A DNA stretch of 64,000 bases from Bordetella bronchialis. GTDB taxonomy: Bacteria; Pseudomonadota; Gammaproteobacteria; Burkholderiales; Burkholderiaceae_B. Each line of letters starts with the position of its first letter. The first letter of the stretch is position 1. The notes under the pieces are model-generated. The model was not told the DNA's origin. It saw nothing but the letters and a program-made list of their open reading frames with translations, and ran no database searches. The stretch is from assembly GCF_001676705.1 (NCBI RefSeq), contig NZ_CP016170.1, positions 5,022,001 through 5,086,000 of the forward strand, written 5' to 3'. Below, one piece after another: positions 15,987-24,203 of the stretch. The translations under genes and the position numbers were made by a program.

Positions 15987-17123
15987 TTACACCCGCACCA
16001 GTTGAAGCAGCGGTTCGAACATATAAAGTGCGGGACGGCGCCCAGAAGGCTCCTCCAACACACGAAGATGGCCACGCTCCTGCAAAGCCTTGGTAATCCG
16101 AATCGCGCTGGAGACGGCAATGCCACTATCCCGTGTGAATCTGTTGTTCCGAAACACAGGGTAAGTGAAGACGTAGTCGAGCGCGATGACACTCCACTTC
16201 GAAGCGAGGACGTCACTGAACTCGATCTTCATCCGTTCATATAGCTGTCTGATGTTCTCGGCCACTTCCAGATTCTTGAACGCTTGTTTCTCCACTGCCT
16301 CCAGAAAAAACAGGCACCAGCTTGTCCAATCATTCGAAGCAGAAACCTCGCGCATGATGTCGATGTACTGATCTTTGTTCTCTTCGAAGAATCCGCTTAT
16401 GTAGAAGTGGGGCGCCGAGATCACCTTTGCACTCCAAAGGAGCAGGGTGATCAACATGCGTCCGATGCGCCCATTACCGTCTTTGAACGGATGTAGCGCC
16501 TCAAACTCAACGTGCGAGATAGCCGCCTTTATCAAAGGCACATCTGAGTTGTCGTCGATATATTTGAAGAGGTTGTCCAATCCCTCTTGTAGATGCTCTG
16601 GGCTAATGGGCACGAACAATATCTTCCGTCTCGACCTATCAGCAAGGTAGTTCTGCTCCGTCTTGAAGCTACCAGGCGCAAGCCGCGCTCCCCTGCCCAC
16701 GGAAAGAAGCGTCTGATGCGCCGAGCGAATCAGATGCTGGGAGAGTGGCTGACCCGCCTCGATAGCCGACTGCGCGCCCTTCAAAGCGCGCTGGTAGAGG
16801 AACGTTTCGATAACCTCCGAGCGAGCGTGCATGCTTTCTTTCGCATCGTCCTCCAGATCCGCTTCATAGCGGAGGATCTCATCGATAGTGCTAACCGTGC
16901 CTTCCATTCGAGAGGAGATCACGGCCTCTTGGCTCCTCAGGGGTCGCAGAAGAATCTCACTGTTATGCATGTTCTTGAGCATTTGGTCGAAACGGGCTAT
17001 AGCGTCCGTGGCTTTGACCAATTGCGGCACCAGCTTTCCATAGTCGAGCTGCGCAGGCGGGAAGCGCCCGTAGTGGTACTGAACAGCCTCGGAAAGATCG
17101 GGCGAAGCGAGTCTTGTGACCAT
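15987..17123 (-). CDS. Fic family protein (putative AMP-transferase) with N-terminal inhibitory motif
   Basis: This entry starts at the in-frame ATG 17123 and codes for 378 residues; ATG 17150 and TTG 17159 are possible earlier starts. The Fic motif HPFKDGNGRIGR is intact, with catalytic His at residue 211 from this start. The inhibitory helix motif S-x-x-x-E-G is present as SSRMEG about 140 residues before it, so this is a self-inhibited class II Fic protein. The C-terminal part (FRNNRFTRDSGIAVSSAIRI) looks like a winged helix. Fic enzymes usually transfer AMP to hydroxyl side chains. Base composition is clearly more AT-rich than its neighbours, which together with the adjacent tRNA gene suggests transfer. 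No antitoxin gene is adjacent. Confidence 0.9.
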   Translation of the reverse strand: MVTRLASPDLSEAVQYHYGRFPPAQLDYGKLVPQLVKATDAIARFDQMLKNMHNSEILLRPLRSQEAVISSRMEGTVSTIDEILRYEADLEDDAKESMHARSEVIETFLYQRALKGAQSAIEAGQPLSQHLIRSAHQTLLSVGRGARLAPGSFKTEQNYLADRSRRKILFVPISPEHLQEGLDNLFKYIDDNSDVPLIKAAISHVEFEALHPFKDGNGRIGRMLITLLLWSAKVISAPHFYISGFFEENKDQYIDIMREVSASNDWTSWCLFFLEAVEKQAFKNLEVAENIRQLYERMKIEFSDVLASKWSVIALDYVFTYPVFRNNRFTRDSGIAVSSAIRITKALQERGHLRVLEEPSGRRPALYMFEPLLQLVRV

Positions 17124-17159
17124 GGTAGATTCCCAGGTTTCTACATACATCGAAGCCAA

Positions 17160-17480
17160 GAGGCTTTGATTTCAATATTTTACTTTTCCTGGAACTCTAC
17201 GTCGATAGCTGGTCAGCGCTTGGGAGATCCGAGAGACAAGCGGAGTTGTCTTCCGAAGATGAGAGTCTATTGCCTTTGAGAACAACAAAGAGCCTATCTT
17301 TAGCAACTAGCGAATTTGCTTCTCAGATTCAATAAACAACCATCCCTGCCTGCCAAAGTGGGCACGAAGTGAGTGGCGAAAGTCCGCACCGAGCCGCCCA
17401 AAGGACCTTCGCTATAGACAGATCCAGATCTTCGCTATAGACCAGTTTTGCGTTGGAGGAGTAATTACTTTTCGGAGCCC
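17160..17480. other. AT-richer intergenic DNA with a duplicated 13-mer
   Basis: No supported gene was found between the Fic start and the tRNA terminator. The stretch is more AT-rich than the rest of the window. CTTCGCTATAGAC occurs at 17407-17419 and again at 17430-17442, a 23-base period. Short open frames here have no family character. It may be the worn end of a transferred segment. Confidence 0.5.
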
Positions 17481-17517
17481 AGAAAGCAAAACGGCCTAGC
17501 CATAAAAGCTAAGCCGT
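17481..17517 (-). terminator. Rho-independent terminator of tRNA-Val
   Basis: On the minus strand ACGGCTTAGC (17508-17517) and GCTAGGCCGT (17491-17500) form a 10-base stem with one G-U pair around a 7-base loop. It is followed by TTTGCTTTCT. It begins 18 bases after the CCA end of the tRNA. Confidence 0.8.
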
Positions 17518-17534
17518 TGATCTGCAAGCCATCT

Positions 17535-17609
17535 TGGTGGGCGGTACTGGGTTCGAACCAGTGACCCCTGCCGTGTGAAGGCAGTGCTCTACCACTGAGC
17601 TAACCGCCC
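17535..17609 (-). tRNA. tRNA-Val (anticodon CAC)
   Basis: The minus strand folds as a standard cloverleaf: acceptor GGGCGGT pairs with ACCGCCC, D arm GCTC/GAGC, anticodon stem CTGCC/GGCAG around loop TTCACAC, T stem ACTGG/CCAGT with TTCGAAC. The anticodon is CAC, reading GUG valine codons. The CCA end is encoded (17535-17537). There are 72 bases without CCA. Confidence 0.96.
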
Positions 17610-17621
17610 AAGAAGACAGCG

Positions 17622-17651
17622 ATTCTAGCATGGGATTTTGAAACGATGCAA
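17622..17651 (-). promoter_or_regulatory. Sigma-70 promoter for tRNA-Val
   Basis: Minus-strand TTGCAT (17646-17651) and TAGAAT (17622-17627) are 18 bases apart, and the tRNA 5' end is 12 bases past the -10 box. The element was identified by eye and no other gene lies between. Confidence 0.65.
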
Positions 17652-17761
17652 TCCAGCGCGCCCTGCCTCCAGCACCGCGCGGCGCCACCGAGGCATCGCG
17701 GTAGCAGGGACCAGGCGCCGGACAAGCCGGGGACTGGCGAACCGCCCCGGAACCCGAACCG

Positions 17762-18508
17762 CTACGCCGCCTGCGCCTGGCTTTCGGCCGGCACCGGCGC
17801 CGGATCCCATTGCCGCCACAGGCACGCGCCGCCCACGGACTTGTCCAGCGCCGCCAGATATGCCTCGTGCTCGGCCAGTTCCTCCGCGCTGGCGCGGATG
17901 ACGGGCAGGCCGGACGCATCGAAGCGCGCCAGCACCAGGCCTTCTCCCGCGCCCTTGCCTTCGCCTTCGTCCAGGTCGATAAGCAGGGCGTCCTGGCCGC
18001 GGGTCATCGCCAGCCAGACCTCGCCCAGCAGCCGCGCATCGAGCAATGCGCCGTGCAGGGTGCGATGGGCGTTCGAGATACCGTAGCGCTCGCACAGCGC
18101 ATCCAGCGAATTCCGCTTGCCGGGGTGCAACTCCCGCGCGTGCATCAGCGAGTCGGTGATGGTGGCGCAGATCTCATGCATGGCCGGGCGGCCGATGCGC
18201 GCCAATTCGGCATTCAGGAACTTGGTGTCGAAGGCCGCGTTGTGGATGATGATTTCCGCGCCATCCAGGAAGCGCACGAGCTCGTCCGCGATGTCCGCGA
18301 AGCGCGGCTTGTCGGACAGGAATTCCGTGGTCAGGCCGTGCACCGCCAGCGCCTCCGGATCGCTGTCGCGGTCCGGGTTCAGGTACACGTGCATGGTGTT
18401 GCCCGTGACCATGCGGTTGACGATTTCCAGGCAACCGATTTCAACGATGCGGTGGCCCTGGGCGGGCTCCAGGCCGGTGGTTTCGGTATCGAGGATGATC
18501 TGGCGCAT
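17762..18508 (-). CDS. dnaQ: DNA polymerase III epsilon subunit (3'-5' proofreading exonuclease)
   Basis: A 248-residue DEDDh exonuclease. ExoI is LDTETTGLEP (Asp and Glu metal ligands), ExoII is IIIHNAAFDTKFLNAE (Asp), and ExoIII is HRTLHGALLDARLL (general-base His and final Asp). It removes mismatched nucleotides behind the replicative polymerase. The tail (about residues 180-248) should hold the region that contacts the alpha subunit. ATG 18508 (MRQIILDTETTG) is preferred over an upstream in-frame start. The dnaQ-rnhA order is common in betaproteobacteria and supports the call. Confidence 0.95.
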   Translation of the reverse strand: MRQIILDTETTGLEPAQGHRIVEIGCLEIVNRMVTGNTMHVYLNPDRDSDPEALAVHGLTTEFLSDKPRFADIADELVRFLDGAEIIIHNAAFDTKFLNAELARIGRPAMHEICATITDSLMHARELHPGKRNSLDALCERYGISNAHRTLHGALLDARLLGEVWLAMTRGQDALLIDLDEGEGKGAGEGLVLARFDASGLPVIRASAEELAEHEAYLAALDKSVGGACLWRQWDPAPVPAESQAQAA

Positions 18509-18609
18509 GGTGGGATCAAAGGCAATGCAAAAGGGCAAAAGACGGAAGACCGGCCGCCCGCCGCACGGGCCGCATCGGCCGAATGCGGTAGTGTACCTTT
18601 GGATGCCCG

Positions 18610-19095
18610 CTAGGCAGCGCGCCCGCGCCGGGCTTCCTCCACGCCCAGGTTCGCCAGCTGGTCGGCGCGCTCATTGCCCGGGTCGCCGGCATGCCCACGC
18701 ACCCACTTCCACGACACCCGGTGCCGCGCCACCTGTTCGTCCAGCAGGCGCCACAGTTCGGCGTTCTTCACGGGCTTTTTGTCGGCCGTCATCCAGCCGC
18801 GCCGCTTCCAGTTGGGTATCCATTCCGTCATGCCCTTCATCACGTACTGGGAGTCGACGTGGATGGTGACCCGGCAGCGGCGCTTCAGCGCCGTCAGGCC
18901 CTGGATGACGGCCATCAATTCCATGCGGTTGTTGGTGGTGGCCATTTCGCCGCCGTGCAGGGTTTTTTCGTGGGTGCCGGAGCGCATCAGCACACCCCAG
19001 CCGCCGGGGCCGGGATTGCCCTTGCATGCGCCGTCGGTCCACAGCTCCACGGCTTCCAGCCCGGCATCCGCGTCGGCCATTCCAATTTCATTCAT
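18610..19095 (-). CDS. rnhA: Ribonuclease HI
   Basis: A 161-residue RNase HI that cuts the RNA strand of RNA-DNA hybrids. The four catalytic acids are visible: Asp in [12 protein letters not shown], Glu in [10 protein letters not shown], Asp in [10 protein letters not shown] and Asp in [10 protein letters not shown]. The basic protrusion ([17 protein letters not shown]) is also present. ATG 19095 has AGGAA eight bases upstream; a longer frame would need TTG at 19122. It lies between dnaQ and a methyltransferase gene on the same strand. Confidence 0.96.
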   Translation of the reverse strand: MNEIGMADADAGLEAVELWTDGACKGNPGPGGWGVLMRSGTHEKTLHGGEMATTNNRMELMAVIQGLTALKRRCRVTIHVDSQYVMKGMTEWIPNWKRRGWMTADKKPVKNAELWRLLDEQVARHRVSWKWVRGHAGDPGNERADQLANLGVEEARRGRAA

Positions 19096-19144
19096 CTGCT
19101 GTTCCTGCAAAGTACTGCTCAAAGCGATATTGTCATCGCGGCTT

Positions 19145-19909
19145 TCACAACTGTCCGGTGCGATGGTTCGCCACCACGGAGGCCGCCGCGGCGGGCTTGC
19201 GCTTTTGCTTCCAGGCCGGCCCGATCAGCCGCATGCCGGCCACCCGCTTGACGGCGGAGACCATATACACCGCCCCGCACACCGCCCACCAGCGGTCGCC
19301 CGCTTTTTCCATGAAACGCCAGCGCTGCAGCCAGATGTCGGTCTGGCAGGCAGGGGCATAGCAGCCGAAACGGCCCCGGTCGACTTCGAAGGACAGCAGT
19401 TTCAGCCAGTCCTTGACACGTGCCAGCGACACCTGCGCGGACGGCGCATGCGGCAGCCAGGGCTCCATGCCGGGCATGCGGTTGCGGGCCCCCCACAGGC
19501 TCCAGGGATTGAAGCCGGAGATCACCACGCGCCCTTCCGGCATGAGGACGCGCTCTACCTCTCGCAGCACGTCGTGGGGCGCGTCCGTGCATTCGAAGGC
19601 ATGCGGCAGCACCAGCAGATCGATGCTTTGCGTGGCGAAGGGCAGCGCGCGCGGGTCCGCCAGCGCGCAGGCCTGCCAATGCGCGGCCGCCTCGGGCTCC
19701 GGCATGACCGTGCCCACATAGGCCTTGAAAGGCATGCGGTTGTTGCGCAGCAGGTCCAGCTCCGCCAGGCCAACCTGCAGCGCGTTGTAGCCGAACACAT
19801 CGGCCACCACGGCATCGAACTGGGTTTGCTCCCAACGCAGCACGTACTGCCCGGGGGGCGTTTGAAACCACTCGGCCAGTTCTACAATCGGCGCACTTTC
19901 TTCTGCCAC
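19145..19909 (-). CDS. Class I SAM-dependent methyltransferase
   Basis: A 254-residue protein. The N-terminal half has the family's [19 protein letters not shown] segment; the Rossmann motifs are degenerate ([13 protein letters not shown]), followed by [17 protein letters not shown] and [17 protein letters not shown]. The gene usually lies next to rnhA and gloB in betaproteobacteria; its substrate is unknown. GTG 19909 is preferred because GAGGAA lies upstream; an ATG at 19939 would overlap the divergent gloB start. Confidence 0.8.
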   Translation of the reverse strand: MAEESAPIVELAEWFQTPPGQYVLRWEQTQFDAVVADVFGYNALQVGLAELDLLRNNRMPFKAYVGTVMPEPEAAAHWQACALADPRALPFATQSIDLLVLPHAFECTDAPHDVLREVERVLMPEGRVVISGFNPWSLWGARNRMPGMEPWLPHAPSAQVSLARVKDWLKLLSFEVDRGRFGCYAPACQTDIWLQRWRFMEKAGDRWWAVCGAVYMVSAVKRVAGMRLIGPAWKQKRKPAAAASVVANHRTGQL

Positions 19910-19925
19910 GCTATGGGTTCCTCTG

Positions 19926-20762
19926 ATGATGCAAGCCACCTCCGCCCCCGCAGACGTCGATGTGCCGGGACCTTCCTCGTTTTCGTCACTGGTGCCGGTG
20001 CCCGCCTTTTCCGATAACTACATCTGGCTGGCGCACCGCGACGGCCAGGCCGTCGTGGTCGACCCCGGCCAGGCCGAGCCCGTGCTGCGCGCATTGCGCG
20101 AGCACGGCCTGCAATTGCGCGCCATTCTACTCACGCACCACCACCAGGACCACGTCGGGGGCGTGCTCGAATTGTCGCTCGCCACGGGGGCGGTCGTATA
20201 TGGCCCGGCGAATGAGACCCTGCCGCGGTGCGATATCGCACTGAAGGAAGGCGACCTGGTGCGCATCGAAGCCCTGGACCTGGCCATGGAAGTCCTGGAC
20301 GTCCCGGGCCACACGGCTGGCCACATCGCCTATTACGGGCGCGTCGCCGGGGTCGAGCCCGTGCTTTTTTGCGGGGATACCCTGTTCGCGGGGGGCTGTG
20401 GACGGCTTTTCGAGGGCACGCCCGCGCAAATGGCGGATTCCCTGGGAAAATTCGTAACATTACCGGCTGAAACACAAGTTTGCTGCGCACACGAGTACAC
20501 TCTTGCCAACTTGCGCTGGGCGCTGGCCGTCGATCCGGCCAACCGCACCCTGCAACAGTGGTACCAGCGGGCCCAGCAACTGCGCGAACAAGGTATTCCC
20601 ACGCTTCCCTCGTCCATCGGGCTGGAGCGGGACACCAATCCGTTCCTGCGTACCCGGCAAGTTGAAATTACCCAGGCTGCCGCAGCACATGCTGGGCGTT
20701 CGCTAAACTCGCCCGTCGAAGTATTCGCCGTACTTCGCGAATGGAAAAATAACTTCAAGTGA
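19926..20762 (+). CDS. gloB: Hydroxyacylglutathione hydrolase (glyoxalase II)
   Basis: A 278-residue metallo-beta-lactamase-fold enzyme that hydrolyses S-lactoylglutathione to lactate and glutathione. Metal ligands are in LTHHHQDHVGG, VPGHTAGHIAYY, CGDTLFAGGCGRLFEG and CAHEYT. The C-terminal DTNPFLRTRQ segment is the glutathione-binding end typical of the family. ATG 19926 is followed by a second in-frame ATG at 19929. The start lies only 17 bases from the divergent methyltransferase start, so the two promoters must overlap coding sequence. Confidence 0.94.
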   Translation: MMQATSAPADVDVPGPSSFSSLVPVPAFSDNYIWLAHRDGQAVVVDPGQAEPVLRALREHGLQLRAILLTHHHQDHVGGVLELSLATGAVVYGPANETLPRCDIALKEGDLVRIEALDLAMEVLDVPGHTAGHIAYYGRVAGVEPVLFCGDTLFAGGCGRLFEGTPAQMADSLGKFVTLPAETQVCCAHEYTLANLRWALAVDPANRTLQQWYQRAQQLREQGIPTLPSSIGLERDTNPFLRTRQVEITQAAAAHAGRSLNSPVEVFAVLREWKNNFK

Positions 20763-20769
20763 TCAATCG

Positions 20770-22194
20770 ATGAAATTGTTCCGGCTTATCTTTCCCCTGC
20801 TCCTGGCCGTATTGGCCGGCTGCGCGGGAACGACACACAAACAGGCAACGCTACAAGACACCGATCTCGACACTAAGCAACCCGGCTATCCGACCCGCTA
20901 CGTCGCCACCGTCACGTCACGCACCATCGACCTGACGCACCCGCCGCGCGATGTCTGGGACCGCATCCGCCGCGGCTTCGCCATCCCCAATCTGCATAAC
21001 CCGCTGGTCGATCAATGGACCGACTACTATGCCTCGCACCCCGAGGCGGTCCAGCGCATGGCTGAACGCGCGGGCAAGTACCTTTACTTCATCACCGAAG
21101 AAATCAACCAGCGCGGCATGCCCACCGAACTGGCGCTGCTGCCTTTCGTGGAAAGCGCCTACAACCCCACGGCCCTGTCCCGCGCGCAGGCGTCCGGCCT
21201 GTGGCAGTTCGTGCCCGCCACCGGCCAGCACTTCAACCTGAAGCAGGACTGGTGGCGCGACGAACGGCGCGATCCCATTGCCTCCACCAACGCGGCGCTG
21301 GACTACCTGGAAAACCTGTTCGAAATGCAGGGCGACTGGTACCTGGCGCTGGCCTCGTACAACTGGGGCGAAGGCGCCGTGCAGCGCGCGATGGCCAAGA
21401 ACGAGGCCGCGGGCTTGCCCACCGACTATCTGTCGCTGCAGATGCCGGACGAGACCCGCAACTACGTGCCCAAGCTGCAGGCCATCAAGAACATCGTGGC
21501 CAATCCGGCCAAGTACGCGGTGGTCCTGCCGCCGGTCAGCAACACGCCTTACTTCGCCACCGTGCAAAAGAACCGCGACATCGATATCGAAGTCGCCGCC
21601 CGCCTGGCCGAAATGCCGGTCGACGAATTCAAGGCGCTGAATCCCTCGTTCAACCGCCCGGTGATCCGCGGCGAACACGCCTCGGTGATCCTGCCGGCCG
21701 ACCGCGTGGAGATCTTCAACGCCAACATGGAGAACTACAAGGGCGAGCTCTCCAGCTGGCGGGTGTACCAGCCGCAGCGCGGCGATACCTATGCCTCCAT
21801 CGCGCGGCGCTTCGGCATCTCGGAAGCCACGCTGCGCAGCCTGAACGACATCCCGTCCCGCCAGAAACGCATCGCCACCGCCCAGCATCTGCTGGTGCCG
21901 GCGCGCGGCGGCGTCCAGGTGGCATCGCTGGATAACGCCGGGCCGGCCAACGGCAGCGCGCCGGTCAGCCGCGGTTCGGTCCGCCCGGCGACCGCACAGG
22001 TCGCGTCGGCCAAGATGAATGCGCCGCGGCCCAATGTGCGGCAGCACAAGGTCAAGTCCGGCGATACGCTGTACTCCCTGGCGCGGCAGTACAGCACCAC
22101 GGTGGATGCCTTGCGCGCCCTGAACAACCTGAAGGGCAATGCCCTGAAGGTGGGCAGCGTGCTGCGCGTGCCGGGCACCAACGTGCGCGGCTGA
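20770..22194 (+). CDS. mltD: Membrane-bound lytic murein transglycosylase D, lipoprotein with two LysM domains
   Basis: A 474-residue protein. The signal ends in the lipobox LAGC (Cys18), so it is a lipoprotein. The soluble lytic transglycosylase domain spans about residues 100-230: the catalytic Glu is in LPFVESAYNPTALS, followed by ASGLWQFVPATG and LASYNWGEGAVQRAM. Two LysM motifs follow, around residues 325-380 (VYQPQRGDTYASIARRF) and 420-470 (VKSGDTLYSLARQYS). It cleaves glycan strands of peptidoglycan. It starts seven bases after gloB, so the two may share a transcript. A terminator follows. Confidence 0.95.
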   Translation: MKLFRLIFPLLLAVLAGCAGTTHKQATLQDTDLDTKQPGYPTRYVATVTSRTIDLTHPPRDVWDRIRRGFAIPNLHNPLVDQWTDYYASHPEAVQRMAERAGKYLYFITEEINQRGMPTELALLPFVESAYNPTALSRAQASGLWQFVPATGQHFNLKQDWWRDERRDPIASTNAALDYLENLFEMQGDWYLALASYNWGEGAVQRAMAKNEAAGLPTDYLSLQMPDETRNYVPKLQAIKNIVANPAKYAVVLPPVSNTPYFATVQKNRDIDIEVAARLAEMPVDEFKALNPSFNRPVIRGEHASVILPADRVEIFNANMENYKGELSSWRVYQPQRGDTYASIARRFGISEATLRSLNDIPSRQKRIATAQHLLVPARGGVQVASLDNAGPANGSAPVSRGSVRPATAQVASAKMNAPRPNVRQHKVKSGDTLYSLARQYSTTVDALRALNNLKGNALKVGSVLRVPGTNVRG

Positions 22195-22228
22195 GCACGC
22201 CGCGCGGGCCCGCCCCCGCGATACGAAA

Positions 22229-22256
22229 AGCCGGCGCTCGCGCGCCGGCTTTTTCT
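22229..22256 (+). terminator. Rho-independent terminator after mltD
   Basis: AGCCGGCGC (22229-22237) and GCGCCGGCT (22242-22250) form a perfect 9-base stem with a 4-base loop, followed by TTTTTC. It separates mltD from fabI. Confidence 0.9.
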
Positions 22257-22301
22257 TGCCCTTCACCTAAAATAGCGGTTTCAGTCTAGAGGATTCGACA
22301 C

Positions 22302-23084
22302 ATGGGCTTTCTTGCCGGCAAACGCATACTCGTCACGGGCGTGCTCTCCAACCGCTCCATCGCCTATGGCATCGCGCGCGCCTGCCATCGCGAAGGCGCG
22401 GAACTGGCCTTTACCTACGTGGGCGACCGCTTCAAGGACCGCGTGGCCGAGTTCGCCGGCGAGTTCGGCAGCGACATCGTGCTGCCCTGCGACGTGGCCG
22501 ACGATGCGCAGATCGAAGCCGCGTTCGCGCAGCTGGGCCAGCGCTGGGACGGGCTGGACGGACTCGTGCATTCCATCGGCTTCGCCCCGCGCGAGGCCAT
22601 CGCGGGCGATTTCCTGGAAGGCCTGTCGCGCGAAGGCTTTCGCGTCGCGCACGATATCTCCGCCTATAGCTTTCCGGCCATGGCGAAGGCGGCCCTGCCG
22701 CTGATGAAGGGCCGCAACGGCTCCGTGCTGACCCTGACCTACCTGGGCGCCGAACGGGTCGTTCCCAACTACAACACGATGGGCCTGGCCAAGGCCTCCC
22801 TGGAAGCCAGCGTGCGTTACCTGGCGACGTCGCTGGGTCCGCTGGGCATCCGCGCCAACGGCATTTCCGCCGGTCCCATCAAGACGCTGGCGGCCAGCGG
22901 GATCAAGGACTTCTCTTCCATCCTGAAGTTCGTCGAGAGCAACGCCCCGCTGCGCCGCAATGTCTCCATCGACGATGTCGGCAACGTGGCGGCCTTCCTG
23001 CTGTCGGACCTGGCCAACGGCGTCACCGGCGAGATCACCCACGTGGATGCGGGCTTCTCCACGGTCGTGGCCGGCATGGAGTAA
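22302..23084 (+). CDS. fabI: Enoyl-[acyl-carrier-protein] reductase (NADH)
   Basis: A 260-residue short-chain reductase of the FabI type. The nucleotide-binding signature is [15 protein letters not shown]; the catalytic Tyr-x6-Lys pair is in [26 protein letters not shown] and the C-terminal [14 protein letters not shown] complete the family pattern. It catalyses the last reduction of each cycle in fatty-acid synthesis. It has its own transcript start region between the mltD terminator and ATG 22302; TAAAAT at 22268-22273 is a possible -10 box, but no good -35 box is visible. Confidence 0.95.
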   Translation: MGFLAGKRILVTGVLSNRSIAYGIARACHREGAELAFTYVGDRFKDRVAEFAGEFGSDIVLPCDVADDAQIEAAFAQLGQRWDGLDGLVHSIGFAPREAIAGDFLEGLSREGFRVAHDISAYSFPAMAKAALPLMKGRNGSVLTLTYLGAERVVPNYNTMGLAKASLEASVRYLATSLGPLGIRANGISAGPIKTLAASGIKDFSSILKFVESNAPLRRNVSIDDVGNVAAFLLSDLANGVTGEITHVDAGFSTVVAGME

Positions 23085-23121
23085 GCGCGAGCCGGCGCAG
23101 GGCCGGCCCGGACGGGAGTCA

Positions 23122-24192
23122 TCAATCGGCGCGCAAGCCCAGGCGCGCCGTCAATTTGCCGAAGCGGTCGATATCGGCGTCGATCAGCGCCTGGAATTCC
23201 TCCGGCGTGCTGGCCGTCGGGCTATAGCCCAGCTGCAGCAAGGCCTGCCGGGTGTCCGGGCGTTTCATGATGGCGGCCACCGCGGCGTTCAACTTCGCCA
23301 CGACGGCGGGCGGCGTGGCCGCCGGCGCGAGCAGGCCGTGCCACTGGTCCAGCGCATAGCCGGGGAACCCCTGCTCCGCCACGGTAGGCACGGATGGCAT
23401 CAGTTCGGTACGCGCGGGAGAGGTCACCGCCAGCGCGCGCAGCTTGCCGGCGGCCAGGAAAGGCGCCGCGCTGGACGCGGTGACGATGCCCATGCCAACC
23501 TGGCCCGACAGTACGTCCGTCAAGGCGGGACCGCAGCCCTTGTAGGGGACGTGCTGCAATAGCCGGCCGCTGGCAAGCCGCAGCATTTCGCCCGCCAGGT
23601 GCTGGGGCGTACCGTTGCCGCAGGATGCATAGGGCAAGGCCTTGCCGTCCTTGCCCGCAACGGCCAGCGCATCGGCCAGCGTGTGGAAGGAAGAAGACGC
23701 CGGCACCGCCAGCACCGACGGCACGAAGGCCACGTTGATCACGGCCTTCAGGTCGCGCGTCGGCGAGAACGGCAAGTCGCGGTACACACCGGGATTGATG
23801 GCATAGGAGCTGTTCACCATCAACAGCGTATAGCCATCGGGCGCGGCCTGCGCCACCTCGCGCGCGCCGATGACGCCGCTGGCGCCGGGGCGGTTTTCCA
23901 CCACGACGGTCTGGCCCAGGTCCTGCTGCAGGGCGGCGCCCAGGCGGCGCGCCAGCAGGTCCGTGCCACCGCCCGGCGGAAAAGTCACGATGATGGTGAT
24001 GGGATGCGCCGGATAGCGGCCGGCCATATCGCGCCCGGTGGACGCGACGCCCGCCCCGGATGGGCCTTCATTCTGGCCGCCGACCGCGCGCAGGCAAGCC
24101 GCGACGGCCAGCAAGGCCATGACGGCCAACATCGCGCCGCGCAGGCGCGCGCCGGCCATGCGGCGCCACGGGCGCCGCTGCAAGGTATTCAT
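23122..24192 (-). CDS. Bug family solute receptor with a lipoprotein-like signal
   Basis: A 356-residue Bug protein: RYPAHPITIIVTFPPGGGTD then VENRPGASGVIG, and VNSSYAINPGVYRDLPFSP. Unlike the other three receptors here, its N terminus has a twin-arginine-rich lead (QRRPWRRM) and a hydrophobic stretch ending in VAAC, a lipobox at about residues 31-34, so it may be a lipid-anchored receptor. About 35 low-conservation residues then precede the mature domain. It follows nadC by 11 bases on the same strand and may be cotranscribed. The ligand is unknown; a nicotinate-like acid would fit the neighbours but is inference. Confidence 0.88.
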   Translation of the reverse strand: MNTLQRRPWRRMAGARLRGAMLAVMALLAVAACLRAVGGQNEGPSGAGVASTGRDMAGRYPAHPITIIVTFPPGGGTDLLARRLGAALQQDLGQTVVVENRPGASGVIGAREVAQAAPDGYTLLMVNSSYAINPGVYRDLPFSPTRDLKAVINVAFVPSVLAVPASSSFHTLADALAVAGKDGKALPYASCGNGTPQHLAGEMLRLASGRLLQHVPYKGCGPALTDVLSGQVGMGIVTASSAAPFLAAGKLRALAVTSPARTELMPSVPTVAEQGFPGYALDQWHGLLAPAATPPAVVAKLNAAVAAIMKRPDTRQALLQLGYSPTASTPEEFQALIDADIDRFGKLTARLGLRAD

Positions 24193-24203
24193 CGTCAGCT
24201 CCG

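Noticed and set aside
15909..17559. Attachment-site pair GTTCGAACC flanking the Fic islet.
   Set aside because: Nine bases containing the palindrome TTCGAA, part of every T-loop, are too short to call; kept only as a hint in a finding.
23091..23107. A GCCGGC...GCCGGC hairpin after fabI as terminator.
   Set aside because: Short stem and no T-run on either strand; could be chance in this GC content.
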